Source: Climacteris rufus (taxonomy: Eukaryota > Chordata > Aves > Passeriformes > Climacteridae). From it: a DNA stretch of 64,000 bases. Below are positions 45,763-55,889 of this stretch, in pieces. Location: positions 193,835 through 257,834 of the forward strand of contig VZRZ01002226.1 of NCBI GenBank assembly GCA_013398175.1, read 5' to 3'. A program made the position numbers and the translations under genes. Below the pieces are notes generated by a model that worked only from the letters and a program-made list of their open reading frames with translations, was not told the origin of the DNA and made no database searches. The stretch's first letter is position 1. The number at the start of each line of letters is the position of its first letter.

Positions 45763-46357
45763 TGTTGTGGTTGAATTCCAGCCAGCAACTAAGTGCCATG
45801 CATCTGCTTGCTAACTGCCCTCACTCCCTGGTGGGATGGAGAGAAGAATCAAAAAAGATAAAACCCATGTGTTGGGATAAGAATGGCTAACTAACTGAAT
45901 TCAAGTAAATAAACTAGAACTAATAAATGCTAACATTATAATACTAATTGCAATGAACTAGAGAGAGAGAGTAAAACAGAAATCAAGACAGAGAAGTGAT
46001 GCAGAATACAATTTTCACCACCCATTGGCTAATGTCCAGCCTGTCCTATGGCAGCTGTTGGCCCTTCCTAGCCCAATCTCCCTGGTTTACATACTGAGCA
46101 TGGCATTCTATGGTATGGACTATCCCCTTGGCCAGTTCAAGTCAGCTGTCATGGCAATGCTCCCTCTGGGCTTCTTGTGCAGATCTGCACTGGCAGAGCA
46201 TGAGACACTGAAAAGTCCTTGACTTAGGGTAGGCATTGCTCAGCAACAACTAAAATGTCAGTGTGTTATCAACATTATGCTCATACTAAATCTAAACCAG
46301 AGCAGTTTGCCAGCTACTAAGAACAAAATTAACTCTATTTCAGCCAAAACCAGGACA
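45763..46357 (-). mobile_element. ERV solo LTR, family A (copy 2)
   Basis: The plus strand starts TGTTGTGGTTGAATTCCAGCC and ends CCAAAACCAGGACA, flanked by the 5-bp repeat ATAAC (45758-45762 and 46358-46362). The internal order is the same as in copy 1. The part corresponding to the polyadenylation and R region (45870-46020) is strongly diverged and has a GAGAGAGA insertion. More changes than copy 1 suggest an older insertion. A block GTGTGTTATCAACATTATG near the end is characteristic of the family. Confidence 0.9.
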
Positions 46358-46362
46358 ATAAC
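46358..46362. repeat. Target-site duplication, right copy (ATAAC)
   Basis: Identical to 45758-45762. Confidence 0.8.
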
Positions 46363-48139
46363 TTTTCATTAAAAGCTTACTAAGCACTCAAATAACAAAT
46401 GTGTACTCACTTTTAAATCACTGAAACTGGAACCAGTTTAACATTAGCATGAGTACATCAACACAATACTTCAGACACAGAGGTGTAGGAACATGCTTTA
46501 TACATAGTTTATGATCATGACCACTCCTATTGATCTGATGAACATGAACTGAAAGCCTTGGGAAGAAGGAGCTAAATGTTTCCAAATGAAATATTACCCC
46601 ATTAAAAATATATGGATCAAAACTGTTACTTTTAAAGGGTCTTTACATATTTCTTTCTGGAGAAAGTGCATACAGAAATAGTTCAAAAATCAGAGAAATT
46701 AGTAACATGACCTAGATTATTAAAAAGGTGCTAGCATGAGTCACAGAATATAAAAATATGCTGCACATCTTACCAATACACTGAAATAACCTATAAAAAT
46801 GACTATAGCTATTGTTTCTCTCCTCTAGTGTTAACAAATACAGATTGATGCATTCTATTTATTGTGATAAAAGTAACTATATTGGCTGTAATGGTCAATT
46901 GTTAAAGGCACCATTCATCAGATTTGAATTCTCAGGGCCAGCTGCCTTTGTACATGACAGAGAGCTTTTGCAACATTGGGAAAGAAACAAGGCTGCAGTC
47001 AGCAAGAGGAGCTGCAGCATCAGAGGGGAGATGGTACCCATGGAAAAAAAATACACATGCAGACTGTCCAGAAAGATCAGTGGCTGTTACACTGGAGGCA
47101 GGTGAGAGGGAGAAATGAGCTCTAGTGGCTGAAAAAAAACCTGAGCTGCAGAGAGTGTGAAAGGCATTTTGTTTTCAGGTTCATTCTTTTTCAAGAGAGA
47201 GAAGGAAAAGGAAAAAGTGAAATGAAATTTAAAATATGTCTCTTCAAGGAAATTTGGGCTTGGCAATATTTGTTTTCCTCAATTCCACATTTGAGTATTA
47301 CCAGAGGGAAAGAAAGGGACAGAAGGAAAAGGACAGAAAATCGAGCATTACTGACATCACACATTCCTTTATGTTGGAGGTGTATCAATGAAGAAATGCA
47401 GTCCTTTCTGTGAAGCAGTGGAATGTGATTATAGAGCAGGCAAAATGTAGTTAGTAAGTACACCAGATGGAGCTTCATCTGCTGGGGATTCACTTTAGAA
47501 ATGGAGAAATTATTGGCAAATATGGGCTCTGTCTTTTTAAATTTAAGATCTTGGGAAATACTGACATCCAGTTTTGATGTTTAGCCATGAGAAATAGTTA
47601 TCTTGAGGGATAAGGTGATAGGAATGTTAATTTGAGCAGACACATCAAAAGCTATTTGCATGTTAATCAAGTCAGCATTAGCAAAGCCTCCAAATTCAGT
47701 GTACATCAGCTGAAGTTCTCACATAAACAAAAACAGGTTTCTGCCTCATGAATGCTTGAGTACAAAGCCATGCAAAACTGAATTTTTTGAAACACATTCT
47801 TGCACTGTGGCATTGAAGAACAAGAGGGAGATGAGCTGTTGAGTAAAAGATGGATCTTATCCTTAGATATGAGAGTGTTCCTGGGAGCAGGAACACTTTC
47901 CAAAAAAAAAAAAAAAAACAAACCAAAACAGTGCAAAGCAAATAATAGATAAATTACTGAAATCAGCTTTTCTTGACAATACAGTTTAGCACTAGATATT
48001 AGTATGTTGACAGATAAAGGCACCAGAAAAATAGAGAAAACCACAAAATTGTTAAATGCCAATAGGGTTGGATTGTTACTAGTATCAGACTCAGTCCCAA
48101 GAGTCATAAATCTACCACTGGCTTTCCCTCAGAGCCCAG
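46363..48139. other. Unclassified DNA
   Basis: A 17-base A run lies at 47902-47918. A purine-rich patch at 47270-47345 gives short K/R/E-rich frames. No element or exon was recognised. Confidence 0.5.
47902..47918. repeat. Poly-A tract (17 A)
   Basis: Uninterrupted A run followed by CAAACCAAAACA. No SINE or pseudogene body was recognised upstream. Confidence 0.95.
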
Positions 48140-48362
48140 GAGGAGCAGGGAGGGTTAGATTGAATATGAGAAAAAATTTCTTCACAGAGGGAGTTGTCAA
48201 GCATTGGGACTGGTTGCCCACTGCAATGGCTGAGTTAGCATCCCTGAAGTTATTTCAAAGACATGTAGATGTGACACCTGGGACATGGTTTAGTGCTGGG
48301 TTCATGGTTGGACTTGATGATCTTTAAGGTCTTTTCCAATCTAAATTATTCTGTGACTCTAA
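48140..48362 (+). mobile_element. CR1 LINE 3' end
   Basis: Well preserved CR1 tail: GGTTAGATTGAATATGAG, AAAAATTTCTTCACAGAGGG, GCATTGGGACTGGTTGCCC, TTCAAAGACATGTAGATGTG, GGGACATGGTTTAGTGCTGG, GTTGGACTTGATGATCTT, GGTCTTTTCCAATCTAAAT and the ATTATTCTGTGACTCT terminus. It is 5'-truncated. Confidence 0.95.
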
Positions 48363-48894
48363 TTGGTTTGGTATAATACACATATCACTAGAACTAGAGA
48401 GTACTGCAAATATTGTCACAGGGGTAGGCCTGCAGTGTTAGACTGTCTGGCACCCTTGGATCCTTGCTGTTCTCAACACTGTGCTGTTGTCTCCCTGTTC
48501 CTAGGTTCTCCTGGAAACACAGCTCAGTGCAGCTCTGGGGATGGTGCATTCCCATGGTGCCACGAGCAACTGCTGAAGCTGCCTTGTGCATTGACATACG
48601 ACCTGAAATTTGCTTGACATGACAGGTGTATTGGGTGGGTAGTGAGTCCTGTTCTAAAACCCATAAATGGATGCCCAGATCAAAGCCCACACCAACCAGT
48701 TCAAACTGCAACAAGGTGGACCCAGGTTAACAGGGCACTCCTGAAACTTATGGATATGTCATATCTGCACCTGACAACTTGGGCATTGTATGCAGGATCT
48801 ATTGCTTGGGCTGTAGCTTTTACAAAGCACTCAAAAGGACATTTGGATCTGTTACACCCAGGCTAGTTTAGAAAGTGTTTTAAAAGGGCTTAGA
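48363..48894. other. Unclassified, possible unknown repeat between CR1 tail and family E LTR
   Basis: GC-richer than its surroundings, with short frames on both strands (74 and 84 codons plus, 106 minus). The segment 48606-48663 is repeated in diverged form at 50551-50608. It could be interior sequence of the adjacent minus-strand ERV, which would run leftward from 48895, but no retroviral motif was identified. Confidence 0.4.
48606..48663. repeat. Dispersed 58-bp repeat, copy 1
   Basis: Aligns without gaps to 50551-50608. Over the first 44 bp about ten positions differ, mostly transitions (AAATTT.CTTGA..TG.CAGGTGTA.T.GG). The family is unknown to me. Confidence 0.65.
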
Positions 48895-49351
48895 TATTGC
48901 AGTTCCCCTGGCAGTGGATGGGAGAAAACAACAAACTTCTTGGGAGGTTGAACACCAAACTTTTACTTGCAAACAGTAGAGAATAAGGTACTTGGCAAAT
49001 TTTAAAGCAACATCCAATCACAAAGCACTGATTTAGCAAACTCGAATCCATCCAACTTTAGATTACCCAGATATTGAGTAGAGGGAGTTAGGAGATGAAA
49101 GAGAGAGAAAGGAGAGAGAAAGATCAATAGCCACCACCCTGGATCCAGTGTTGTCTCAGCTGCTGTAAGGTCTGAGGTAATGGGGTGCATCACACCATGT
49201 CATGGCCTTTTTATCTGCACTGGTCTCCCTCCAGCTGGGATTTTGACCATGCCACTGGCTTGGTAGCAACTTTGGGGCTGGACCAGAGGCTTCAGTGGGA
49301 TATGAAGCTATCCCAACTATGCAGAATTTGCCCTGCCCTCCCCCCCCCACA
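48895..49351 (-). mobile_element. ERV LTR, family E
   Basis: On the minus strand it starts TGTGGGGGGG and continues with GCATAGTTGGGATAGC. A TATA-like GATAAAAAGG follows (plus strand 49207-49215), then CATGGTGTGATGCACC, a CT-rich block and GGATGGATTCGAGTTTGC. A GTGATTGGATGTTGC CCAAT box comes next, and the end is GGGGAACTGCAATA. I recognise this as a common bird LTR, about 457 bp here. The flanks TTAGA and TTAAT agree at the first three of five bases, compatible with a worn 5-bp target duplication. Confidence 0.82.
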
Positions 49352-49900
49352 TTAATTGTTTCAATCCAATAATAATTTCTCCCATCTCCTACAGTATCAT
49401 TTTGGAGGGGCTATTATTTCAACTCTTCACTGTTTTCTTTATAAATTTGTCAGAACAAGTCACATGTATTCATTAATCACAAAGCCTCAAGTCAGTCAGC
49501 ACCACCATGGTTTTCATCATGTGTCAAAACATGCTAGGAAAAAGAAAATATTAGTTTTGTTAACCAGCTCATTCCAGATTAGTCTGAGCCATCTGAGATG
49601 CACTGATGCAGCCAGATATCACCTGGCTGGGTGATGACCGAAGGCTGGCTATAGCCAGTGACAAATGACCTCTAAGAGACTGCAGCAAGTACTGCTTTCT
49701 CATCTAATCACCTATCTATCTCTCAGCAGGCTTGTACCTTCAAATAGCCACAAGAATCTTCATCCTACATCCCAGAGCATGCACATGTACTCTCATTTTT
49801 TTGTCATATGCAATATGCCACTAGTGGTCTTCAGCTAAGGTTCACATTACTTCAGAAATTTCAGAGAAGTGCACGTAAAGCAGTAATTATGTCATAAAGG

Positions 49901-49934
49901 CACAGGAGTTATCGCACAGGAGTTATCACACAGG
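49901..49934. repeat. 14-bp tandem repeat, about 2.4 copies
   Basis: CACAGGAGTTATCG is followed by CACAGGAGTTATCA and a partial CACAGG. Confidence 0.92.
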
Positions 49935-50550
49935 GCAATGATGTGCAGTGTGGATGCAATAACGTGAAACACAAACCACTTTCTACTTTTCAGTCTCTAG
50001 ACACAGACTCTCTCCCTGTGGTAGATAAGGGATGCAGACATGATTTAGCACTTGTAAGTACTGATATTAAAAAAAAAAAGGTTTTTGCCCATGCAGAATA
50101 ATCTCACTAATTTTCTATCATTTGATTTAGCAGATCACCTTTTTTTACTTATATTGAATACTTCAAAAAGGAGGACCACTTGGTGGTGCCTAAACCTTGA
50201 TATACTTAGCAATTTAGCAACATAAAACTGAAATTCTCCTAGGTGTAGTTCTAGATGTAAACATGAGGAGATGGGCTTTCTTCATGGTCATAATGAACTA
50301 GCTGTTTCTGTTGCACATGAAAATTAAAAGGGCAGATTAATGTAGAGGAAATAAAGTGAAAAAAGGGAAACAACTATTGAACAGACAAAAAGCAATAAAA
50401 ATGAGAAATGATAATGTTAAATCAGTATATACCTAAGTAATGTTTATCCAGACCTGCTGTTTGTAGTACAAGAGCAAATTGTTCATCTATGATTTGTTTT
50501 ATTTCTGATGTGTATATTGGAACCCAGAATCATTGAAAAAATGTAGAATA

Positions 50551-50608
50551 AAATTTACTTGATGTGGCAGGTGTAGTAGGTGGATAGCAACTCCTTTTTT
50601 ATAAACCA
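50551..50608. repeat. Dispersed 58-bp repeat, copy 2
   Basis: Ungapped diverged match to 48606-48663 in the same orientation, 1.9 kb away and on the other side of the family E LTR. Confidence 0.65.
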
Positions 50609-51029
50609 CTATCTGTAAGTCATGTCTGGAAAGACTTTGTATTTTCTGTTTTGAAATCAGTCATATTACTAAAATTTCTTACCATCATTTTACTTCATAT
50701 TTATACAATAGCTCCTCTCTTTCCACACGCATATGCATCCTCACCTATGTCTATATCTACAGCTGTACATAAAAAGAAATATCTGGAAGGCGAGTTTATT
50801 CAAGATAAAAACAATAACTAAAACCAGGCCTGTAGCATCATTTTTTAAATATATGCTTTAAATACTGTTTTTTTTATGAATGATCGTGGGAACTATAATA
50901 GTCCAAGAATTTTGAAAGATATTGCCAATAATACAAGACTTCTACATGGCTTCACTGACCAGAAAAACTGAGGAAGTTATTAACATTCTTCCTTTTACTA
51001 AGACAAGTAACTCATCTTTTCATAAATTA

Positions 51030-51058
51030 AAACAACAACAACAACAACAAGAACAACC
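51030..51058. repeat. ACA trinucleotide repeat
   Basis: About seven ACA units with a G interruption. It gives the Q-rich pseudo-frame at 50922-51119. Confidence 0.93.
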
Positions 51059-51463
51059 AAGCAAACAAAAAAAACAAACAAGAGAAATGAGAATTTGTGC
51101 AAGCTGGTTCATTAGTTAGTCATTAAGCTTTCTCAGGCACAATAACGCTTGAATACTTTGCACAGTCAATATATAGAACTAAATAAGATTTTTTTTGCAT
51201 AGTTCAAGGGATTTTTGATTAGTTCCTGATGTATACTGGTAAGAGCCGAAAAGGAATATGGAATGCATCAAAAATCTGCCTACTCTCTCTCACTATTATA
51301 AAGTTTAGTCCTTTAGAAAATATATGAATGCAATTTGACTAAAGCATATTCAAGTACAAATGTTCCCATATGTAAAGAAGAGATAATGATGACTATAAGT
51401 CAGTATTCAGAAAAAAATTAGAGACAAATACAGTTAATAATAAATAGAAATAAGTTCTTATTT

Positions 51464-51470
51464 ACTGTTA
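51464..51470. repeat. Target-site duplication, left copy (ACTGTTA)
   Basis: Identical over 7 bp to 51773-51779. The true duplication may be 6 bp plus one chance match. Confidence 0.92.
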
Positions 51471-51772
51471 TGTGGCAGCGGGCGGCAATAAAAAGATGGC
51501 ACACAGCTTGGTTTGTCATGAGCAGAGAGCCAGTGAGCAAGCGCCATTTATTGTCCTATTCCCATCTTATATAGTAGGAACCCAGGTAGATGATTCCCTA
51601 AAATCCAACCACCCCCCCAGTATGGTTGGCTGGGCTCTACACCGCCCAATTCAAAACATGTCATACCCGGACTCACAACAACAGGTGCTTATCTTATTGT
51701 TTCTCATACCTCCCATGGGAAGGAAGGACATTGACGCAAGCAGCCCCAGGCAGCAAGCTCCAGGTCGCTACA
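51471..51772 (-). mobile_element. Complete ERV solo LTR, family F (302 bp)
   Basis: Plus-strand ends are TGTGGCAGCG and GTCGCTACA. ACTGTTA stands directly outside both (51464-51470 and 51773-51779). On the minus strand there is a TATA box CTATATAA (51567-51574) followed about 15 bases later by AATAAA (51547-51552), the compact promoter/polyadenylation layout of short LTRs. It retains CpGs, and the duplication is perfect, so the insertion looks fairly young. There is no internal sequence, so it is a solo LTR. The 145- and 117-codon plus-strand frames overlapping it are fortuitous. Confidence 0.93.
51547..51574 (-). promoter_or_regulatory. TATA box and AATAAA signal of the family F LTR
   Basis: Reading the minus strand, CTATATAA (51574-51567) precedes AATAAA (51552-51547). 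These are the core promoter and polyadenylation signals of the LTR. Whether they are active cannot be told from sequence. Confidence 0.6.
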
Positions 51773-51779
51773 ACTGTTA
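51773..51779. repeat. Target-site duplication, right copy (ACTGTTA)
   Basis: Identical over 7 bp to 51464-51470. Confidence 0.92.
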
Positions 51780-54700
51780 TAAATTATTCATGTTCCTATG
51801 TCTTTCTTCATTTATTTTTAATAGTTTCTGTATCTTCTTCAAATATCCCAAGTTTGTTAAAAAAGGAGCCAAGAGAATTGATGATGCACATATCTGCAGA
51901 GAAGCATAATAAGGGTCTGTTCTGGGGTACTGAGACAAGTGGATATAGATGCCTTAGGGAAAAATGTATGAAGAAGTAGTTACAAATCTGAATGCTGATA
52001 GTTTGCAAATTTAAGGTGTTTTTAGTAAATAAGCCCTATAAACTATTTTTCTTTAAAGAGAAAAGGAATCTATATACCACTGAGATTTTGGCCAGAGTGG
52101 GACACAAACAGAGGTGCCAGGTATATTATAAAGCCTAGACTATATGCCAAATTTTAATTTTTTTACTTATTGACCAGAAAGTAGAAAATCTTTCTTCTTA
52201 AGCATTTCTTAATTCTCTGTGCTTCACCCAAAGTGGCTTGTCAATACCTCCCACAGTGTACCTTTGGTCTCAGATATGAATCACTGAGATTGGAGGGTTT
52301 TGTATGTTTCCAGCCTCTTTCCAGACAATGTTGTCAAAAGGCATATCTGCATATAGAAATGTCTTCAATGTCCTACTTTCATTGTCCACTCACAATATAG
52401 ATTTTAAATTTTTTATTTTTTGTCTCTTGAAATGATACAGAATATAAATAGGAAACTTGAAAGAGTAAGTAGGAAACTAGGAACTATGAAATGCTTGTGA
52501 GGCACTTTTGCGTGAACAGATGGATTACTACACAGTGACATAGATGGCAGCTGATGTAAGGCTGTGGTGTGATGTTTTGTATCCTCACCCCAAATGTTTC
52601 CCAATTGACTACTGAAATACACCACTTACGTTCACTACCTGTCTTAACAGAATTAGACAAATGGTACTGAAAGCAACCTTCTGAGTTTTTTGAAGGTTTG
52701 CACGGGTGTAAGTCCCCTCCAGTGATCGGTTGCTTCAAGTAATTTTGCTTCTCTGAATGGTGAATTCATCACTAAGTCCATGAAAGTATTACATTTCAAG
52801 AAGCACGTGTATCACATCTGCCCACTCCACATCAGTGAAAGGATGTATAAGGAGCTTATATCCAAAGATATATAAAATTTAAAAATGCTTACTCAAAGCT
52901 TTAAAATTTCTACCTGTAATAAGATACAAAGATAAGGTCTATAAAAGTCTTATACATATTTTATGTGAATTAGGCTAGAACAAAAGATATATTGGAAAAG
53001 ACAAAAGGTTCACAGGTGTGAGACAATTTTCTCCATTTCTATTTCCAATTTCTAATTTCTGATCCTAATTTTCTAGCTTTCTTTTTTTCATGGGCTGGCT
53101 TTTATCTCTGCATGTCACGAAAACTTCTAAGAGCTAATTTATATTTGCAGCATGTGGAAAGCCTTGAAAATGAGAAAATATTTTAGCTAATATTTCTGAG
53201 TATATAGTACTGCTGGTCCCCTCTTCAGATCAGGCATTTACAAAAACAAGTCTTGTATCGTTTACCCAAAGTAATACACACTGTGTTCTTAAAATATAAT
53301 ACGCAGGGAATATTTACTGATCTCATAGCAGTAGCATTCAATTTATAGGTTAAAAGGAAAGGAAATATTTGACAGAGAAAACAGTAGAAAAAAATAAATG
53401 AGAAAGTATATTTTATGACTGATCACTGCTATAAAATACCTAATATTCTCCTTGTTTCTGCATTCCTAAACTTTGCAGTTTGGTGCTTATAAATAACCTT
53501 GGAATCGTTGGTTGGAAATGGAGAGTTAATCCCAAACTATTTGGGCATTAAATAGGTTTTCAAGCTTGTTAATGTGTGTTTACCTTACATGTGCAATAGT
53601 GCAAGTCTAGAGCCTAACTATATTGCAGAAAATAAATATTTCTTAAAAATATAAGTATACTAAAGAAGGCATGAAACAAAATTATGCAAAGCAGAAAGTT
53701 AGTTTGTCAGTGTATATAAACCTTTTAGATTTCAGAACACGCAGAAATTTTAGAAAGAAATTCTGAGTGAAATTTCTTAAGCATGGATATAATGACAGGA
53801 AAGAAATTGTGAAATCTTTACAATCCGAAGTGGAAAATTTGAGTGCATTCTGTTTACTTTTTATTGTATTATGCTATTTGAGGTAGTTTACTGAGAATAA
53901 AATTAAATAATATACTTCAAGCCAAGCCAAAACAGTCCACCCCTTTCTGCAGAGCCAGATTGATTCTTGGTGAACCCCTTTAGGTAGGCAAGTCATCACA
54001 GCCAGCCTTCAGGACTCAGGGCAGAGGAGCCTTGGTTTCTACTCTTTTTAGTGTGGCAATATTTGGATGCAAAAGAAGAGACCGATGGCTGATAATTTTG
54101 TCTGTTTGTGAGTTTTACATGTTGATGTTAGCCATGCCTTCTGAATGTGAATTGCCATAGCAGAGAAAACATCTTTTGAGTCTGCTCCGTGAGTGGCAGT
54201 GTGCCACTGCTGCCCCAGCACGGGCTGTGCTGTCAGAGAGCCAGGTAGCTGGCAGTAAGACACAGCCCACCTAGCTCAGCCTTTCACCACTTCATAAGTC
54301 CTTTTGAGCCTTATGAGCATTAAAGTAGGTTTAATACTGATAACAAAGGTTAAGGCAATAATCTCTTTCCCTTTGCAGATAAGGACTTGAAAACTGCCTT
54401 TGCAGGCTCTCTTCCATGCCACACAGAGACATTCCTGCAGCCTGCGATTTCTCTTGGTTTAAGCAGTATTTATCAAATGGAAACATATGTATACAGTAGG
54501 TAAGTAAAAATTTTCCACACTTTGAAGAGGAGTTTGCTTCCTTTTTGTTTTGTTGCTGGTATTCCTTAGTGGAAGCATTCTTAAAATATACATAAGAATA
54601 GTAACATGATAAAGGAGCTTAATCATTTCAGCTCCCCTTGAACCGTAAAACAAATGAATTCTTAATTATATTTCTTTATGCATGCTTGTAGTCCCTACTG

Positions 54701-55256
54701 GGAGAAGGATGGAACAGCCTGGATTTGGATGATGCTGTATGGTTCCTAACTACTGTTTATGTATACTGAGATTGTAAAATATCTTTGGGAATAACTTTTA
54801 AATAATTAGGAAAATCTGGAATATTTCCAAAGCAGAGTGAACTTGACCCCAACTAACTTGGGCATATTTAACTCAGACTTTGCAAATCGTCCATGTTTAT
54901 AAAAAGTTTTTTGTGGTGTTTTTTTTTTCTTTCCTTTTTTTTTTTTTAATGTTGTTTTTGTTGAATATGTGTATGACTATTCAAGAGCTTTTCTCACACT
55001 TTGTGGTAACTCTTGTGAGACTATGCTTTTATTCTTCCCTGAATTTCCCTCCAACACATCGTTCTTTTTTGTCTTCCACTCTTGAACCATGGGTTATTTT
55101 TAGAACTTCATCACAAGTATCAAGGGCCAAGTAAAATATAAGGAGTAAAGCCACTAATTAACAAACTTAAATAATTTCACCTATATTAACCTTAAATATG
55201 AGGTACTGCTGTGGGTAGAAAGTGTGAATAACTTGGAACCTTTTGCATCAGTCTCG
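51780..55256. other. Unclassified AT-rich DNA
   Basis: No confident element or exon in 3.5 kb. A T-rich tract lies at about 54918-54950. A GC-richer patch at about 54180-54290 is unclassified. Confidence 0.5.
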
Positions 55257-55770
55257 TGTCCTGAAAAAAGCAACTTTGGCTTCATCCAGTCTCCGAGCAG
55301 AGGCGAGCCAGGCATCAGAACTCCCGCAGATCTTGGCTTAGTTCACGCACAGCGGTTTAATTTATGCAGGGAAGTAAAGAGACGAGGAAGGGTTCTTTTC
55401 TCCTTATTGCCAGTAGGATTTTATTACTGGAGCCATGGAGTGCGGTAAAAGACACCTCAAAATGGAGGTCAGGGCGTGTTATAGGACGGAGGAGAGGGAA
55501 GGGCAGTCAGGAGAGCCAATCACTGTGGAGGATTACAATGATTCCAGGGGCACAGGCCAGTGAGCCGACTGTCCGCACCCGGCGCAGGAACCAATGAGCT
55601 GTTCCCCTGGGCAGGGATAGCCCCCGCCGCTGCAGCCGGGGAGCCCCCCTGCCGACCCGGGGCTGCGCCATCCCAGCTGCATCGCGCGGGGTGGGAAAAG
55701 ACCAGCCCCCACGGCCCCGCCCCAGCAGGGCCGGGTCCGGTCGTAAGCCACGCCCAGAGGCACCGCAACA
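55257..55770 (-). mobile_element. CpG-rich ERV LTR, family D (copy 2)
   Basis: The minus strand begins TGTTGCGGTG at 55770, the same ten bases as the family D copy ending at 3813. A GC box follows (plus-strand CCCCGCCCC, 55715-55723), then two CCAAT boxes (plus-strand CCAAT at 55591 and 55516), a TATA-like CTATAAC (55479-55485) and AATAAA (55419-55424). That is a full promoter to polyadenylation layout. The lower boundary is an estimate, set at a TG near 55257 because the total length then resembles copy 1. No target duplication was found. The upstream half is by far the most CpG-dense DNA in the window. Short overlapping frames here on both strands are by-products of high GC. Confidence 0.82.
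55479..55485 (-). promoter_or_regulatory. TATA-like box of the CpG-rich LTR
   Basis: CTATAAC on the minus strand lies 30 to 110 bp downstream of two CCAAT boxes and about 55 bp upstream of AATAAA. Confidence 0.5.
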
Positions 55771-55839
55771 AGGGACGAGATCTTCAGATCCCATTTTTTT
55801 CAAGAGAATAAGCTTCAGTGAAATGAACTGCAAGTGAAT

Positions 55840-55889
55840 ATTGCATGTATGACTTAACAAGTGCATTGCATGTATGACTTAACAAGTGC
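55840..55889. repeat. Perfect 25-bp tandem duplication
   Basis: The 25-base unit beginning ATTGCATGTATGACTTAAC occurs twice head to tail without a mismatch (55840-55864 and 55865-55889), 70 bp outside the family D LTR. Confidence 0.95.

Larger units (their letters stand above)
49352..51463. other. Unclassified AT-rich DNA with small repeats
   Basis: Contains a 14-bp tandem repeat at 49901-49934, copy 2 of a dispersed 58-bp repeat at 50551-50608 and an ACA tract at 51030-51058. No exon was seen. Confidence 0.5.

Noticed and set aside
44423..46362. A short provirus with two LTRs
   Set aside because: The two LTRs have different target duplications (GTCTG and ATAAC) and no retroviral interior between them.
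51472..51979. 145- and 117-codon plus-strand frames
   Set aside because: They start in or overlap the antisense strand of the family F solo LTR and continue into unrelated AT-rich DNA.
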